Part shown: piece after piece, positions 1 through 8,105 of the stretch
Layout: each line of letters begins with the position of its first letter
How positions within the stretch are numbered: the first letter of the stretch is position 1
From: Sphingomonas astaxanthinifaciens DSM 22298
Lineage (GTDB): Bacteria; Pseudomonadota; Alphaproteobacteria; Sphingomonadales; Sphingomonadaceae
Reading direction: 5' to 3'
Assembly: GCF_000711715.1 (NCBI RefSeq)
Contig: NZ_JONN01000001.1
Location: 558,001-622,000, forward strand
Length of the DNA: 64,000 nt
Made by a program: the position numbers and the translations under genes
The notes under the pieces: model-generated
Told to the model about the DNA's origin: nothing
Database searches by the model: none
What the model saw: the letters and a program-made list of their open reading frames with translations, nothing else

Positions 1-703
1 CGGGAAGGACGGGCAGCAGCACGCCCTGCTCGAGCATCAGCCCGACCGTGGGCACGGGATCGGGCAGGCCGAGCAGCTTGAGCCACTCGTCGGCGATCCG
101 CTCCCGCGACAGGGCCATGAGGTCGTTGGCGCGGGCGACGCAGGCGGCGAGGCCGGCGGGATCGGGCGCCTGCGCGAAGCGCGCGGTGAAGCGGAAGAAG
201 CGCAGGATCCGCAGATGGTCCTCGGCGATTCGCTGGAGCGGCTCGCCGATGAACCGGACGCGCCGCGCCGCGAGGTCGTCGACCCCGCCGAAATAGTCGA
301 ACAGCGCGCCGGTGGCGGGATCGAAGTAGAGCGCGTTGACGGTGAAATCGCGCCGCGCCGCATCCTCCTGCCAGTCGTCGGTAAAGGCCACGGTGGCGTG
401 GCGGCCATCGGTGTCGAGGTCGGCACGGAGCGTGGTCACCTCGAGCGTCTCGCCATGGGCAAGCGCGGTCACCGTGCCGTGCGCGATCCCCGTGGGCACG
501 GTGCGGATCTCGGCTGCGCCGCAGCGCCGCATCACCTCGTAGGGAGAGAGGGTGGTCGCAAGGTCGAGGTCGGCGACCGCCTCGCCGAGCAGCCCGTCGC
601 GAACCGCGCCGCCGACCAGCCGCGCCTCGCCAGGCCCCAGCGCCGCGAGCAATGCCGCGACCCCCGGGCGGGCCGCCATCGCCTGGAGTGCGCTCAGGTC
701 CAC
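1..703 (-). CDS. cca: CCA tRNA nucleotidyltransferase (3' end outside window)
   Basis: Adds or repairs the 3'-CCA end of tRNA in the cytoplasm. The translation from GTG at 703 shows the class II nucleotidyltransferase head GGAVRD (about residues 31-36) followed by the metal-binding DLDLATT, then EDAARRDFTVNALY and RRVRFIGEPLQRIAEDHLRILRFFRF, the classic order of a CCA-adding or poly(A) polymerase-like enzyme. About 234 codons are present; the C-terminal part runs off the left edge. The GTG start overlaps the stop of the upstream NUDIX gene by 10 bases; an in-frame ATG at 678 is an alternative. It is the last visible member of a minus-strand DUF1285-NUDIX-cca operon. A poly(A) polymerase function cannot be excluded from the head domain alone. 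Confidence 0.9.
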   Translation of the reverse strand, partial: MDLSALQAMAARPGVAALLAALGPGEARLVGGAVRDGLLGEAVADLDLATTLSPYEVMRRCGAAEIRTVPTGIAHGTVTALAHGETLEVTTLRADLDTDGRHATVAFTDDWQEDAARRDFTVNALYFDPATGALFDYFGGVDDLAARRVRFIGEPLQRIAEDHLRILRFFRFTARFAQAPDPAGLAACVARANDLMALSRERIADEWLKLLGLPDPVPTVGLMLEQGVLLPVLP

Positions 704-1281
704 GGGCCGAGCCGCTTCGAAAGATTGACCAGCATGGCCGCGGTGGCGCCCCAGATCCGGCGGCCTTCCCACGTTATTTCGTAATAGGTGCGCATTCGTC
801 CCTTGAACTCGGCTTCGACCGCGCGCTGATTGGCGGGATCGAGGAGGAAGGCAAGCGGCGCCTCGAACCAGTCGGCGACTTCGGCCTCCTGCGGGATCAG
901 CGAGAGGTCGGGCGCGATCTCGCCAAGCACCGGAACCACCGAATAGCCGGTGACGGTGCGATAGGGGTCGGCCGCCCCCCACAGCGAGACCGAGGCCGGC
1001 GGCAGGCCGATCTCCTCATGGGCCTCGCGCAGGGCCGCGGCTGCCACGTCGCGGTCGGTCGGGTCGATCCGCCCGCCGGGAAAGGCGATCTGCCCGGCGT
1101 GGGTCCGCAGATGTTCGCGCCGGACGGTCAGGATCACCCCGGGCTCGGCCCGCCGGGTGACCGCGACCAACACCGCGGCGGGGGTCAGCGGATGGCCCGG
1201 TTCCTCGAGGATGTCGCCGGGCAGGAGGTCGGGCGGCGGGGGAGCGGCAAGGGCGCGGCGGAGCCGGTCGGTCAGGCTCAC
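694..1281 (-). CDS. NUDIX hydrolase, CoA pyrophosphatase type
   Basis: A 195-residue NUDIX protein, probably hydrolysing CoA or a related nucleotide diphosphate. The Nudix box spans about residues 70-93 (GGRIDP..., then REAHEEIGL) with Asp in place of the first Glu of GX5EX7REUXEEXGU, as is seen in CoA-diphosphatase relatives (NudL group). The GTG start at 1281 overlaps the DUF1285 stop as GTGA, indicating translational coupling. A longer upstream extension of this frame reads through the DUF1285 gene and is not protein-like. The exact substrate is inferred from the family. Confidence 0.85.
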   Translation of the reverse strand: MSLTDRLRRALAAPPPPDLLPGDILEEPGHPLTPAAVLVAVTRRAEPGVILTVRREHLRTHAGQIAFPGGRIDPTDRDVAAAALREAHEEIGLPPASVSLWGAADPYRTVTGYSVVPVLGEIAPDLSLIPQEAEVADWFEAPLAFLLDPANQRAVEAEFKGRMRTYYEITWEGRRIWGATAAMLVNLSKRLGPWT

Positions 1282-1826
1282 GAAGGACCCAGCGGGAAGA
1301 ACCGGCCGCCGCTCCAGACGCCCGGCGGGTCGGCGGCGAGCGCAAGCTCGGCAAGTTCGAAATAGACCGGCCGCTCGAAGCTCGCCTCGAGCCCGCCGCG
1401 CACCGCCACCAGCGGCAGCTCCTCGCGGACGGTGAGGGGGTGGTCGGGGCCCACCACCAGCGCCTCGCCGGTGTTGAGCTGGAGCGCGATCCGCTGCGCC
1501 TCGCCGCTGCCCTCGATCGTCATCGCCACCACGCGAAGGGCCGCGAAGTCGACGTCGATGTCGAGCTTTTCGGCCGGCGTGACGAGGACATGGGACCCGT
1601 CTTCCTCGCGCCTGAGGACGCTCGCGAACAGGCGAACCAGCGCCGCCCGCTCGATCGGCCTGCCCTCGTGCCACCAGCGGCCCTCGCGGTCGATCCGCAT
1701 GCCGCTGTGGCCGCAATGCCGGGGGTTCCAGCGCTCGACCGGCGGGCGGCGCTGCGCCGCCACCGCCGCCTCGATCTCGGCAAGTGACAGCCGGCTGATG
1801 TCGATCGGGGGATTGGTCTCGGGCAT
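1278..1826 (-). CDS. DUF1285 family protein
   Basis: A 182-residue protein with the DUF1285 pattern: an N-terminal segment with CGHSGMRIDREGRWWHEGRPIERAALVRLFASVL and a later VRGGLEASFERPVYFELAELA. The function of the family is not established. The ATG at 1826 is chosen because the conserved region begins soon after it and the divergent SDR gene starts 64 bases away. It is the first gene of the minus-strand operon with the NUDIX hydrolase and cca, with 4-base overlaps. The 64-base divergent spacer contains a small hairpin (GCCTTG...CAAGGC, about 1850-1868) and presumably both promoters. Confidence 0.8.
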   Translation of the reverse strand: MPETNPPIDISRLSLAEIEAAVAAQRRPPVERWNPRHCGHSGMRIDREGRWWHEGRPIERAALVRLFASVLRREEDGSHVLVTPAEKLDIDVDFAALRVVAMTIEGSGEAQRIALQLNTGEALVVGPDHPLTVREELPLVAVRGGLEASFERPVYFELAELALAADPPGVWSGGRFFPLGPS

Positions 1827-1890
1827 AGGCGCTTGGGGCAGATGAGCCTCCCGCCTTGTTTCCGCAAGGCCCGCCGCTAGAGGCGAAAGG

Positions 1891-2622
1891 ATGACCAGGA
1901 CCGCCATCGTCACCGGCGCGGGCAAGCGTGTCGGCCGAGTCCTCGCCGAGGGACTGCTTGCCGACGGCTGGACCGTGGTCGCCCATGTCCGCCGCGAGAC
2001 CGACGACGTCCCGCAAGGCGCGCTGAAGGTCGTCGCCGACCTTGCCGATGGGGACGGGGCGGCGGAGGCCATCATGGCCGCCTGCGCCCAGGCCCCGTCA
2101 CTGCTCGTCAACAATGCCGCGCGCTTCGCGCCCGACACGCTCAGCCGGTTCTCGGCCGACGAGCTGGCCGCGCACATGGCGGTCAATGTCGCCGCCCCGG
2201 CCTTGCTCACGGCCGCCTTCGGGCGGGCGGCGGGGGAGGGACGTGACCGGCTGGTGGTCAACATCCTCGACGCCAAGCTCGCTGCGCCCAATCCCGATTT
2301 CCTGAGCTACACCCTGTCCAAGGCGGCGCTTGCCGCGCTGACCACCCTGAGCGCGCAGGACCTCGCCGCGAGGGGGATAAGGGTGAATGCCATCGCGCCG
2401 GCGCTGATGCTGATCTCCGAAGGACAGACCCAGGCCAATTTCGACGCGATGCACCGCTTCAATCCGCTCCAGCGGGGGGTCGAGCCCGCCGACGTGCTTC
2501 ACGCCCTGCGCTTTCTGGTGGACTCGCCGACCCTCACCGGCGAGACGCTCACCCTCGATGGCGGGCAGCGCTTCTGGCGCCTGCCGCGCGATGTGCAATA
2601 TCTCGATCCAGGACAGTCATGA
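1891..2622 (+). CDS. SDR-family pteridine/dihydromonapterin reductase-like (FolM-like)
   Basis: A 243-residue short-chain dehydrogenase. The cofactor motif is TGAGKRVG near the N-terminus; the Arg in TGxxxRxG is typical of pteridine reductases rather than ordinary SDRs (TGxxxGxG). LLVNNAARF and the catalytic YTLSK (Y-x3-K) follow, and the C-terminus carries LTGETLTLDGGQRF. The stop overlaps the ATG of the next gene, a FolB-like protein, by 4 bases, which supports a pterin role (reduction of dihydropterins). Family assignment is firm; the exact pterin substrate is inferred from context. Confidence 0.85.
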   Translation: MTRTAIVTGAGKRVGRVLAEGLLADGWTVVAHVRRETDDVPQGALKVVADLADGDGAAEAIMAACAQAPSLLVNNAARFAPDTLSRFSADELAAHMAVNVAAPALLTAAFGRAAGEGRDRLVVNILDAKLAAPNPDFLSYTLSKAALAALTTLSAQDLAARGIRVNAIAPALMLISEGQTQANFDAMHRFNPLQRGVEPADVLHALRFLVDSPTLTGETLTLDGGQRFWRLPRDVQYLDPGQS

Positions 2623-3047
2623 GCGACATCATCCCTTTCACGCCGCGCCTCGACGGACTGGTTCCGCCCGCGCTGGCGGTGCGTTCCGCCAAGATCTTCC
2701 TCGAGCAGCTCGAGGTGATGGCCGACATCGGCTTTCACGATTTCGAGATCGGCACGCCCCAGCGCCTCCTGATCACGGTCGAGATCTGGTTGACCGACTG
2801 TTCGGTCCCGGCCGACGACGCCGCGGAGAGCGCCTGGAACTACGATCACGTCAAACTCGAGATCGAGCGAATCGCCGGGGCGCGTCGTTTCAATTTGCAA
2901 GAGACCCTGATCCGGGAAATCTACGACTGGATTGCTGCGCGCGACGGAGTGAGGGCGTTGCGGGTGGCGTCGGCCAAGCCCGACGTCTACCCGAATGCGC
3001 GGAGCGTCGGTGTTGAATTTGCCAGCTTTTCCGGTTCGGCACCGTGA
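2619..3047 (+). CDS. Dihydroneopterin aldolase family protein (FolB-like)
   Basis: A 142-residue protein of the FolB/FolX fold, which aldol-cleaves or epimerises dihydroneopterin in folate or tetrahydromonapterin synthesis. IFLEQLEVMADIGFHDFEIGTPQRLLITVEIWL matches the FolB N-terminal strand-helix pattern; YDHVKLEIERIAG and FNLQETLIREIYDWI follow the family. The N-terminal 30 residues are longer than in a minimal FolB. It is translationally coupled (ATGA) to the preceding FolM-like SDR, so the two form a dedicated pterin module. Aldolase versus epimerase activity cannot be decided by reading alone. Confidence 0.85.
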   Translation: MSDIIPFTPRLDGLVPPALAVRSAKIFLEQLEVMADIGFHDFEIGTPQRLLITVEIWLTDCSVPADDAAESAWNYDHVKLEIERIAGARRFNLQETLIREIYDWIAARDGVRALRVASAKPDVYPNARSVGVEFASFSGSAP

Positions 3048-3140
3048 CGGCGCATCCAAGCGGTTGCAGAGTCGGAACAATATGATTGCGCCGCCATTGA
3101 GGCCACATTAAGGAAGCGCGCCGACCCCGCCGATGATATG

Positions 3141-3170
3141 TTGATACGTCGGCCTGCCAGTTCGAATAAG
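3141..3170 (+). promoter_or_regulatory. Possible sigma-70-like promoter for the tonB operon
   Basis: In the 184-base gap before tonB, TTGATA (3141-3146) and AATAAG (3165-3170) are separated by 18 bases, about 60 bases before the start codon. The rest of the gap is unremarkable. The match is moderate and unverified. Confidence 0.3.
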
Positions 3171-3231
3171 CGACTTCCGTCTGCGCGTTCGATCTGGTGG
3201 AGTGGTTCACCCTGAGGAGAATTGCGGCAGG

Positions 3232-3912
3232 ATGTCATACGCCAATCGCAGGCAGATGAGCGGGAACAGGACGGTTTCGATCGTCATTGTCGCCTTGCTG
3301 CATGTGCTGCTCGGATATGCGATCATCACCGGCCTTGCGTACAATGTCGTCAAGAAGGCCGCTGAAGATCTGAAGACCTTCGACGTGGAGGAGGAGCCAC
3401 CGCCCCCGCCCGAGGAACCGCCGCCCCCGCCGCCGGAGCAGCAGGTCGAGACCCCGCCGCCGGTGGTGTCCCCGCCGCCGCTGGTGCGGACCAACACGGC
3501 GCCGCCGCCGGTGACCACGACCAACGTGGCCCCGCCGCCGGTGATCACGCCGACCGCCCCGACCGCGCCGCCGGCTCCGCCTGCGCCGCCGCCCCCGCCG
3601 CCGCCGCCCGTGAAGCTGCAGCCGGCGAAGGCGAGGGGTTCGCTGCCCGGCCTTATCACCACGGACGACTATCCCCAGGATGCCATCCGTAACGAGCAGC
3701 AGGGCACCACGGCACTTCGTCTCGACGTGGGTCCGGATGGTCGCGTCACCAACTGCACGGTGACCAGCTCTTCGGGTTCCAGTTCGCTCGACAACACGGC
3801 CTGCCGACTGCTCAAGTCCCGCGCCCGGTTCACCCCGGCCACGGACAGCACGGGCGCCAAGGTTTCTGACTCGGTCAGCACCCGCATCCGCTGGCAGCTG
3901 CCGGAAGACTAA
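3232..3912 (+). CDS. tonB: TonB family energy transducer
   Basis: Periplasm-spanning protein that carries proton-motive energy from ExbB-ExbD to outer-membrane TonB-dependent receptors. The 226-residue product has one N-terminal membrane anchor (TVSIVIVALLHVLLGYAIITG), then a long Pro/Glu-Pro and Pro-Thr spacer, and a C-terminal TonB fold (GLITTDDYPQDAIRNEQQG, DGRVTNCTVTSSSGSSSLD, FTPATDSTG). A GAGGAG lies 12 bases before ATG 3232; ATG 3256 (MSGNRTVS) is an alternative start. It heads tonB-exbB-exbD-exbD. The proline-rich stretch is simple-sequence DNA (CCGCCG runs) likely to vary in length among strains. Confidence 0.93.
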   Translation: MSYANRRQMSGNRTVSIVIVALLHVLLGYAIITGLAYNVVKKAAEDLKTFDVEEEPPPPPEEPPPPPPEQQVETPPPVVSPPPLVRTNTAPPPVTTTNVAPPPVITPTAPTAPPAPPAPPPPPPPPVKLQPAKARGSLPGLITTDDYPQDAIRNEQQGTTALRLDVGPDGRVTNCTVTSSSGSSSLDNTACRLLKSRARFTPATDSTGAKVSDSVSTRIRWQLPED

Positions 3913-3961
3913 GTAACGCAGAGCCAACCGAACATCACGAATTCACGTAAGGATACGCACT

Positions 3962-4822
3962 ATGTCTTTCGTCTCTCTGATGGCTGCAGCCGCTGCCGCT
4001 CCCGCCGGCGACAACCCCTACGGCCTGCTCCAGGCTCTCGAAGAGGGTGGTCTCATCTCGTGGACCGTGTTCGCCATCCTGGTGATCATGTCGGTCGGCA
4101 CCTTCTACATCCTGTTCACCAAGTTCTTCGAGCAGCAGAAGATCATCAAGCAGGGCAACAGCGTCCGCGCGAGCTTCTGGAATTCGCCGAACCTGCGTGA
4201 CGCCTCGGGCAAGCTCGACGCCAAGAGCGCCTATCGCGCGATTGTCGACGACGCGCTCGTCGCCCAGGACCAGCACGGCAAGCTGACCAACCCGATCGAC
4301 CAGCACGACTGGATGGCCAACAGCCTGCAGCGTTCGCAGGGCAGCATCGGCGCCCGTCTCGGCGAAGGCCTCGCCTTCCTCGCGACCGTCGGTTCGACCT
4401 CGCCGTTCATCGGTCTGTTCGGTACCGTCGTCGGCATCTACCGCGCGCTGATCAAGATCGGCTCGTCGGGCCAGGCCTCGATCTCGGCGGTCGCCGGTCC
4501 GGTCGGTGAGGCGCTCATCATGACCGCGCTCGGCCTGGTCGTCGCGGTTCCGGCCGTGCTCGCCTACAACTGGCTGATCCGCCGCAACAAGTCGATCATG
4601 GAAGACCTCGCGGCCTTCACCAACGACCTGCACGGCTACATCATGTCGGAAGGCAAGGTTAAGCCGCAGATGGTGACCGCCAATGCCGGTTCGGCCAAGG
4701 TTTCGGCCAACGCCCAGACCCGCTCGGCCGCCGCTCCGACCCCGGCCGGTACCCAGCCGCTGACCACCGGTCAGACCTCGACCGGCCAGCAGGCTGGCAC
4801 GACCACGACCGACCGTCGCTAA
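3962..4822 (+). CDS. exbB: MotA/TolQ/ExbB proton channel protein
   Basis: A 286-residue inner-membrane channel subunit driving TonB. The first membrane segment follows GGLISWTVFAILVIMSVGTFYILF; the cytoplasmic loop holds the helical region before GEGLAFLATVGSTSPFIGLFGTVVGIYRAL, the ExbB/TolQ signature; a third membrane segment follows (EALIMTALGLVVAVPAVLAYNW). The C-terminal 60 residues are an unusual Ala/Thr/Gly/Gln-rich, disordered tail. AAGGA sits 8 bases before the ATG. The gene is 49 bases after tonB, in the same operon. Confidence 0.94.
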   Translation: MSFVSLMAAAAAAPAGDNPYGLLQALEEGGLISWTVFAILVIMSVGTFYILFTKFFEQQKIIKQGNSVRASFWNSPNLRDASGKLDAKSAYRAIVDDALVAQDQHGKLTNPIDQHDWMANSLQRSQGSIGARLGEGLAFLATVGSTSPFIGLFGTVVGIYRALIKIGSSGQASISAVAGPVGEALIMTALGLVVAVPAVLAYNWLIRRNKSIMEDLAAFTNDLHGYIMSEGKVKPQMVTANAGSAKVSANAQTRSAAAPTPAGTQPLTTGQTSTGQQAGTTTTDRR

Positions 4823-4909
4823 GCCATCGTTCAGGGCGCCGGGCGTCAAGTTGATGCCCGGCCCCATTCTTCACGATGACCTGCGAAACGAAGAGGGAAG
4901 ACTGATCCC

Positions 4910-5398
4910 ATGGCAATGAGTGTCGGCAAGGAAGACGGCGACGACGTCCCGATGTCGGACATCAACACCACGCCCCTCGTGGACGTGATGCTGGTGCTTC
5001 TGATCATCTTCCTCATCGCCGTCCCGGTGGTGGTGGAAAGCGTTCCGATCGCCCTCCCCAAGACTGCCTACGAAGTGCGTGAGACCAAGCCGGAGAACGT
5101 CGAACTGACGGTCCGCGGCGGTCCGGGCGACAGCTGCGAAGTCTATCTCGGCATGCGGCCGATCGACTCGCAGGCGCTGCTCGACACGGCGGTGAAGAAG
5201 CTCGAGGACGCGGTGAAGAAGGCCGGCGGTGCCGAGAACCTCACCGAGGACACGATGCCCGAAGTGCATATCCGCGGTGACGTGAACACGCCGTACAAGT
5301 GCATCGGCGGGACGATTTTCCAGATGCAGCGTGCCGGGTTCGCCCGCGTCGGCTTCGTTTCCGAGCCGCCGCCGGGTGCCGCCGTGACGCGCCTGTAA
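4910..5398 (+). CDS. exbD: ExbD/TolR biopolymer transport protein, first copy
   Basis: A 162-residue partner of ExbB. It has a short cytoplasmic N-terminus and one membrane segment containing the essential Asp (MSDINTTPLVDVMLVLLIIFLIAVPVV; the Asp of PLVDVML), then a periplasmic domain. This copy has a cysteine pair in the periplasmic domain (GDSCEVYLG and YKCIGG) that the second copy lacks. It lies 87 bases after exbB and 17 bases before the second exbD. Two non-identical ExbD proteins in one operon suggest a heteromeric complex. Confidence 0.93.
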   Translation: MAMSVGKEDGDDVPMSDINTTPLVDVMLVLLIIFLIAVPVVVESVPIALPKTAYEVRETKPENVELTVRGGPGDSCEVYLGMRPIDSQALLDTAVKKLEDAVKKAGGAENLTEDTMPEVHIRGDVNTPYKCIGGTIFQMQRAGFARVGFVSEPPPGAAVTRL

Positions 5399-5415
5399 AG
5401 GAAGGAATACGCCTC

Positions 5416-5847
5416 ATGGCGATGCAGACGACGTCGAATAATTCCGAAGGCGAGCCGATGATGGAGATCAATACGACTCCATTGATCGACGTGATGCTGG
5501 TGCTGATCATCATGCTGATCATCACCATCCCGCCGCAGACCCACGCCGTGAAGCTTGACCTCCCGCAGGGCGACAACCCGCAGCAGGAGATCATCGACCC
5601 GGTCAAGAACAAGATCGTGGTGACCGCCGCTGGCAATATCCTGTGGAACGGCGCGCCCGTGAACCAGGTCCAGCTGCGCCAGTATCTGGACGTCACCCAG
5701 CAGTTGAACCCCGTCCCCGAGCTGCACCTGCAGCCCGAGCCGAACGCCCGCTATGACCTCGTCGACCAGGTGCTGGTCGTGACCAAGCAGGCCAACGTCT
5801 CGAAGATGGGCTTCGTCGGCAACGAGGCCTACGCCAAGGCCTTCTGA
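5416..5847 (+). CDS. exbD: ExbD/TolR biopolymer transport protein, second copy
   Basis: A 143-residue ExbD with the membrane motif MEINTTPLIDVMLVLIIMLIITIP containing the functional Asp and a periplasmic domain (IVVTAAGNILWNGAPVN..., LVDQVLVVTKQANVSKMGFVG). The start at ATG 5416 follows AAGGAAGGA by about 8 bases; an in-frame extension to 5299 runs back into the first exbD and is rejected. It is about 30% alike to the first copy by eye. It is the last gene of the operon, ending 37 bases before a strong terminator. Confidence 0.93.
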   Translation: MAMQTTSNNSEGEPMMEINTTPLIDVMLVLIIMLIITIPPQTHAVKLDLPQGDNPQQEIIDPVKNKIVVTAAGNILWNGAPVNQVQLRQYLDVTQQLNPVPELHLQPEPNARYDLVDQVLVVTKQANVSKMGFVGNEAYAKAF

Positions 5848-5883
5848 CGATCATGCGTTTCGGGAACCATCCCGAATGATCCT

Positions 5884-5918
5884 GGGCGGCTCTCCTTCGT
5901 GGAGGGCCGCCCTTTTTT
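5884..5918 (+). terminator. Rho-independent terminator of tonB-exbB-exbD-exbD
   Basis: A GGGCGGC...GCCGCCC stem continues through TCTCC/GGAGG around a TTCG tetraloop and is followed by six T residues. It lies 37 bases downstream of the second exbD stop. Confidence 0.85.
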
Positions 5919-5952
5919 CGTTTCCATGCGTTGGGCGCTCGAGGAGAAGAAC

Positions 5953-6483
5953 ATGCCGAAGCTGATTGGTGTCGCGGGCCTCGGGCTCGTTGGTCTGGCT
6001 GCCCTCGCCGGTGGCTGCGCAACCCCGATGGACGCGCCGTCCAATGCCATTGCCGTCCCGCTTGTGGGCACCAGCGGGCAGGCGGTCGGGACCGTCCGGA
6101 TGTGGGAGACGCCCGGCGCGGTCAGCTTCCGGGTCGAGGCCAATGGCCTCAGCGTCGGTCGCCACGGGCTCCACGTCCACGCCGTCGGGCGCTGCGATCC
6201 GCCAGGCTTCACCACCGCGGGCGGCCACTGGAATCCGACATCACGCAAGCATGGCACGATGAACCCCGACGGTCCCCATGGCGGCGACCTTCCCAACGTG
6301 CCGGTGGCCGCCAACGGCACCTTGCGCGAGACCGTGGTGCTGAACGGCGCCAGCCTCGCCGCCCTTCGCGATGCGGACGGCTCGGCGCTGGTCATCCACG
6401 CCCGCGAAGACGACAACATGACCGACCCCAGCGGCAACAGCGGTGACCGCATTGCCTGCGCGGTGCTCAGCCCCGCCGGCTGA
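5953..6483 (+). CDS. sodC: Cu/Zn superoxide dismutase, probable lipoprotein
   Basis: Dismutates superoxide in the periplasm. The 176-residue product starts with a hydrophobic signal ending in a lenient lipobox (LAALAGGC), so membrane anchoring is likely. All metal ligands are visible: GLHVHAVGRC, GGHWNP, HGTMNPDGPHGGDLPN and VIHAREDDN; the disulfide partners are Cys of GRC and of IACAV. GAGGAGAA precedes ATG 5953 by 5 bases. It is monocistronic, following a terminator. A palindromic stretch after the stop (about 6498-6531) lacks a T-run. Confidence 0.93.
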   Translation: MPKLIGVAGLGLVGLAALAGGCATPMDAPSNAIAVPLVGTSGQAVGTVRMWETPGAVSFRVEANGLSVGRHGLHVHAVGRCDPPGFTTAGGHWNPTSRKHGTMNPDGPHGGDLPNVPVAANGTLRETVVLNGASLAALRDADGSALVIHAREDDNMTDPSGNSGDRIACAVLSPAG

Positions 6484-6590
6484 TCGTTGCAGACCCGGCC
6501 CCGCCCATGGCCCGTAGCGGCCAGGGCGGGCGTGCTTCGTTGAGAAGGATGGCGGCGCCTTGCCGCCGTGTGCATCAACAGGAGCAAGTC

Positions 6591-6914
6591 ATGCCGCAGC
6601 GTTTCACCGCCACCGAAAATGCCTTCGACAAGGGCATCGAGAAGACCACGCCCGCCCAGGGTGCCAAGCTTGCCGCCGACTGGGTGGAGGAGCTTTGCAA
6701 GGCCGATTTCCCCGGCGCCAAGGGCCTCGCCGGCGACCTCGAGCGGCTCGAAAAGGCGCTGAAGGCCGACGCGCCCGACGGCGGCAAGATCGGCGACCTG
6801 CTCCAGAGCATCGGTGCCGCCACCGCCAAGGCCGCCGAGCGGGCCGAGGACCCCAAGATCGCCGACAAGGTCCGCAAGCTTGCCGAGGCGATGGGCGCGA
6901 AGCAGCCCGCCTAG
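6591..6914 (+). CDS. Small helical protein of unknown function
   Basis: I do not recognise this 107-residue product. It is Ala/Lys/Glu/Asp-rich and predicted mostly helical by eye, with no signal peptide or membrane segment and one Cys (ELCKADFPG). Coding is supported by third-position GC bias like the neighbours and by AGGAGCAAGTC immediately before ATG 6591. The gene is free-standing between sodC and the TMEM175-like gene. The amphipathic lysine/alanine pattern resembles stress-type or coiled-coil proteins, but no function can be assigned. Confidence 0.7.
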   Translation: MPQRFTATENAFDKGIEKTTPAQGAKLAADWVEELCKADFPGAKGLAGDLERLEKALKADAPDGGKIGDLLQSIGAATAKAAERAEDPKIADKVRKLAEAMGAKQPA

Positions 6915-6985
6915 GCCGTCGCTCCCTTTTCCCCCGCGCCGGTTTTGCTACGCTGGCGCGGGGCCGCGAGGGCGAGGGGGCAGCG

Positions 6986-7624
6986 ATGAGGACGGAATTT
7001 CACCACGGCGGGCATCACCACCCGCCGCTGCTCGAGCGGCTGGTCTTCTTCTCCGACGCGGTGTTCGCGATCGCCATCACCCTTCTCGTCATCGAGATCG
7101 AGGTGCCGCACCTGCCGCACGGCGCCGACAGTGCCGAGCATCTGCGCGCGCTGGCGCAGCGGATCCCCAATTTCATCGGCTTCTTCGTCAGCTTCTGGGT
7201 GATCGGGGCCTTCTGGACGGGTCATCACCGTGCCTTCGGGCAGGTCGGCCACTATGCGACCGGCCTGATCGGTCCCAACCTCGCGATGCTGTGCGCGGTC
7301 GCCTTCATGCCCTTCGCGACCGCCTACATGAGCGAGAATTTCGGCGCGGTCGTCCCGACCTTCACCTACAATCTGGTCCTGCTGGTAACCGCGCTGCTCA
7401 ACCTACACCTCATCCGGAAGGTGACCGACCCGCCCTTCCTCGCCGAGGGGGCCGACCCGATCGAACGCGCGGCCACCCGCGCCCGGCCGTGGGGGGTGGT
7501 CGGAGGCTCGGTGGTGGGCCTGGCGGTCAGCCTCGTCGTGCCGCAGCTCTCGCAGCTGTTCCTGGTGACCATTCCGCTGTGGATCGCGCTTGCGGTCCGG
7601 CTAGGGCGCCCCCGGACGGACTGA
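6986..7624 (+). CDS. TMEM175 (DUF1211) family membrane protein
   Basis: A 212-residue integral membrane protein of the bacterial TMEM175 potassium-channel family. The hallmark first helix FFSDAVFAIAITLLVIEIEVP is present after a His-rich N-terminus (FHHGGHHHPP). Further segments include FIGFFVSFWVIGAFWTGHHRAF and VAFMPFATAYM, giving about six membrane helices as in single-repeat bacterial homologues. The FSDAVFAIAIT motif forms the pore in characterised members; ion conduction here is inferred. It converges on rppH with a 4-base gap. Confidence 0.85.
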   Translation: MRTEFHHGGHHHPPLLERLVFFSDAVFAIAITLLVIEIEVPHLPHGADSAEHLRALAQRIPNFIGFFVSFWVIGAFWTGHHRAFGQVGHYATGLIGPNLAMLCAVAFMPFATAYMSENFGAVVPTFTYNLVLLVTALLNLHLIRKVTDPPFLAEGADPIERAATRARPWGVVGGSVVGLAVSLVVPQLSQLFLVTIPLWIALAVRLGRPRTD

Positions 7625-7628
7625 GCGC

Positions 7629-8105
7629 TCAGGGCAGGCCGAGATGCTCGCGGAAGTGGGCGAGTAGCTGGCGGTAGAGGTCGCGCTTGAAGGGGACGAT
7701 GAGGTCGGGAAGTTCGGCCGGATCGACCCATTTCCACGCGTCGAATTCGGGATGCTTGGTGGCGATGTCGACGTCGCTCTCGCGGCCGAGGAAGCGGCAC
7801 AGGAACCAGTCCTGCTCCTGTCCCTTCCACTTGCCGCCCCATAGCCGTCCGCGGATTTCCTCGGGGAGGTCATAGCGCAGCCGCTCGGGCGCGTCGGACA
7901 CCCGCTCGACGAGGTGGCGGGGAATACCCGTCTCTTCCTCGAGCTCGCGCAGGGCCGTGTCCCACGGCTCCTCGCCCGGGTCGATCCCGCCCTGCGGCAT
8001 CTGCCAGGCCTCGTCAGTGCGGTCGATCCGCCGTCCGACCCAGACCTTGCCCGCTCCGTTGAGGAGCATGATGCCGACCCCGCGGCGATAGTCGTTGGTG
8101 CTCAT
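7629..8105 (-). CDS. rppH: RNA pyrophosphohydrolase
   Basis: Removes pyrophosphate from the 5' end of transcripts, triggering RNase E-type decay. The 158-residue length fits the family. The perfect Nudix box lies at residues 39-61 (GGIDPGEEPW...RELEEETGI), preceded by VGRRID...WQMPQGG and followed by EFDAWKWVDPAELPDLIVPFKRDLY, all characteristic of RppH. Its ATG overlaps the stop of the upstream esterase gene by 4 bases. Confidence 0.93.
   Translation of the reverse strand: MSTNDYRRGVGIMLLNGAGKVWVGRRIDRTDEAWQMPQGGIDPGEEPWDTALRELEEETGIPRHLVERVSDAPERLRYDLPEEIRGRLWGGKWKGQEQDWFLCRFLGRESDVDIATKHPEFDAWKWVDPAELPDLIVPFKRDLYRQLLAHFREHLGLP

Noticed and set aside
3390..3620. CCGCCG-rich region of tonB as a tandem repeat or CRISPR-like array
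   Set aside because: It is simple-sequence coding for the proline-rich TonB spacer; no fixed repeat-spacer period.
6498..6531. Terminator after sodC
   Set aside because: A GC stem is visible, but it has no following T-run; too weak to list as a terminator.
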